NCBI GenBank assembly: GCA_902493595.1
Contig: CABUPU010000001.1
Location: 1-64,000, forward strand
Reading direction: 5' to 3'
Length of the DNA: 64,000 bases
Source of the DNA: an uncultured Mycoplasma sp.
GTDB taxonomy: Bacteria; Bacillota_I; Bacilli_A; RF39; UBA660
Shown: positions 63,194 to 64,000 of the stretch, in pieces
How positions within the stretch are numbered: the stretch's first letter is position 1
Layout of the letters: each line of letters starts with the position of its first letter
Position numbers and translations under genes: made by a program
The notes under the pieces: generated by a model
The model's database searches: none
Told to the model about the DNA's origin: nothing
What the model saw: the letters and a program-made list of their open reading frames with translations, nothing else

Positions 63194-64000
63194 ATGCAAG
63201 CAATTATGCTAGCAGCTGGTATGGGATCACGTTTGGGTAAATATACAAAAAATAATACAAAATGTTTACTTAACGTAAATGGTAAAACTTTATTGGAAAG
63301 GGCAATAGATTCACTTTTAGAAGCAAATGTTAATAAATTGATTTTGGTTTTAGGATATAAAAAAGAAAATGTAAAAAAATTTATTGATGAAAAAAAGTTA
63401 AATAAGAAAGTCAATATTGAGTATGTAGATAATGATATCTATGATAAAACTAATAATATATATTCATTGTATTTAGCAAGAAAATATTTATTACAAGATG
63501 ATACTATTTTACTAGAGTCTGATTTAATTTATGATCATAATATTATTAACGATTTGGTAAAATCTGAATATGCCGATTGTGCTGTTATTGCAAAATATGA
63601 GCAGTGGATGGATGGGACAATGGTTACTTTGCAAAAAAATATTGTTTCATCATTTGTTGAAAAAAAAGATTTTGATATAAATAATGTAGATAATTATTAT
63701 AAAACTGTAAATATTTATAAATTTAGTAAAGTTTTTAGTAAAAGATTTTATGTGCCATTTTTACAAACTTATATAAAAACTTATGGCAATAATGATTATT
63801 ATGAACTTGTTTTAAAAGTAATAAGTGGTCTTAAGGAAGCTAATCTTTATGGATTTGTAATTGATAAAAAATGGTATGAAATTGATGATGCTCAAGATTA
63901 TAATATTGCAAAAACAATTTTTTCAAATAATTCATCTGAAAAATTAGCATCATTTCACAAACGCTTTGGTGGATACTGGCGTTTTAATGGTATGCTTGAT
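63194..64000 (+). CDS. Nucleotidyltransferase (LicC/PntC-like), 3' end beyond window
   Basis: 269 codons open to the window end, so partial. MLAAGMGSRLG is the nucleotide-binding G-rich loop, NNTKCLLNVNGKTLLERAI follows, and the metal-binding ESDLIYDHN motif is present. Family members activate choline, phosphonate or sugar phosphates with CTP/UTP. The last visible residues (FHKRFGGYWRFNG) resemble the start of a class I aminotransferase domain, so the full protein may be a fusion of the PntC-AEP transaminase kind; that is inference. gatggtgat ribosome site. Confidence 0.8.
   Translation, partial: MQAIMLAAGMGSRLGKYTKNNTKCLLNVNGKTLLERAIDSLLEANVNKLILVLGYKKENVKKFIDEKKLNKKVNIEYVDNDIYDKTNNIYSLYLARKYLLQDDTILLESDLIYDHNIINDLVKSEYADCAVIAKYEQWMDGTMVTLQKNIVSSFVEKKDFDINNVDNYYKTVNIYKFSKVFSKRFYVPFLQTYIKTYGNNDYYELVLKVISGLKEANLYGFVIDKKWYEIDDAQDYNIAKTIFSNNSSEKLASFHKRFGGYWRFNGMLD

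Overview
The window is very AT-rich, mostly ATG-start, closely packed DNA with Bacillota-type Shine-Dalgarno sequences and near-consensus sigma-A promoters (TTGACA-17-TATAAT forms). It encodes TagO, teichoic-acid-type enzymes, a SleB-like cell-wall hydrolase, GH25 lysozyme, MacB/Bce-like exporters, YidC, SecE-NusG and a Tad-type pilus. This fits a walled, Gram-positive, low-GC gut-type Bacillota (Bacilli-like, probably uncultured). TGA is used as a true stop, so the genetic code looks standard.

Layout. 1-6.8 kb: cell-envelope genes (GH25 lipoprotein, XRE membrane regulator, beta-lactamase-fold protein, SleB-like hydrolase, Sel1-repeat protein, dicarboxylate symporter). 6.8-11.4 kb: a complete diversity-generating retroelement (DGR). 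It has a surface target protein with a variable repeat (VR), two overlapping Avd-like accessory ORFs, a template repeat (TR) and a DGR-type reverse transcriptase. All 20 TR/VR differences fall on TR adenines. A 20-bp perfect inverted repeat enclosing 108 bp sits over the target promoter and looks like an invertible promoter switch. 11.6-14.5 kb: a tandem array of dinD-like (BRO/KilA-type) paralogs: one frameshifted, two intact, one pseudogene. 14.5-24.7 kb: four ATPase-permease fusion exporters with an XRE regulator. 24.7-34.7 kb: CofE-like protein, tRNA-Glu, TypA, LemA/TPM pair, secE-nusG, a VanZ-like protein, and an ABC permease.

35.0-39.0 kb: a serine-recombinase element of about 4 kb, flanked by a 10-bp direct repeat, has inserted into the ATPase gene of that ABC transporter and split it. 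It carries an XRE/RhuM-Fic toxin-antitoxin-like pair and an orphan gene. 39.5-47.4 kb: rhodanese-like and thioredoxin-like envelope proteins, then a Tad/Flp-like type IVc pilus locus. 47.5-54.5 kb: uvrA, an HD-domain pseudogene, an rRNA-type methyltransferase, a RluA-type pseudouridine synthase, an XRE regulator and a secreted protein. 55-64 kb: tRNA-Asn, a single-domain Clp-like AAA+ protein, TagO, a DUF4143 ATPase behind three 32-bp tandem repeats, an O-antigen-ligase-like protein, signal peptidase I, an unusual YidC-glycerophosphotransferase fusion, and the start of a cytidylyltransferase gene.

The strongest unusual signals are four. (i) The DGR with its possible phase-variable promoter. 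(ii) A DNA palindrome at the same protein position in all four dinD-like copies and in the RhuM-Fic gene, with a different arm sequence in each gene. (iii) The recombinase element that inactivated an ABC ATPase. (iv) The YidC-teichoic-acid enzyme fusion.
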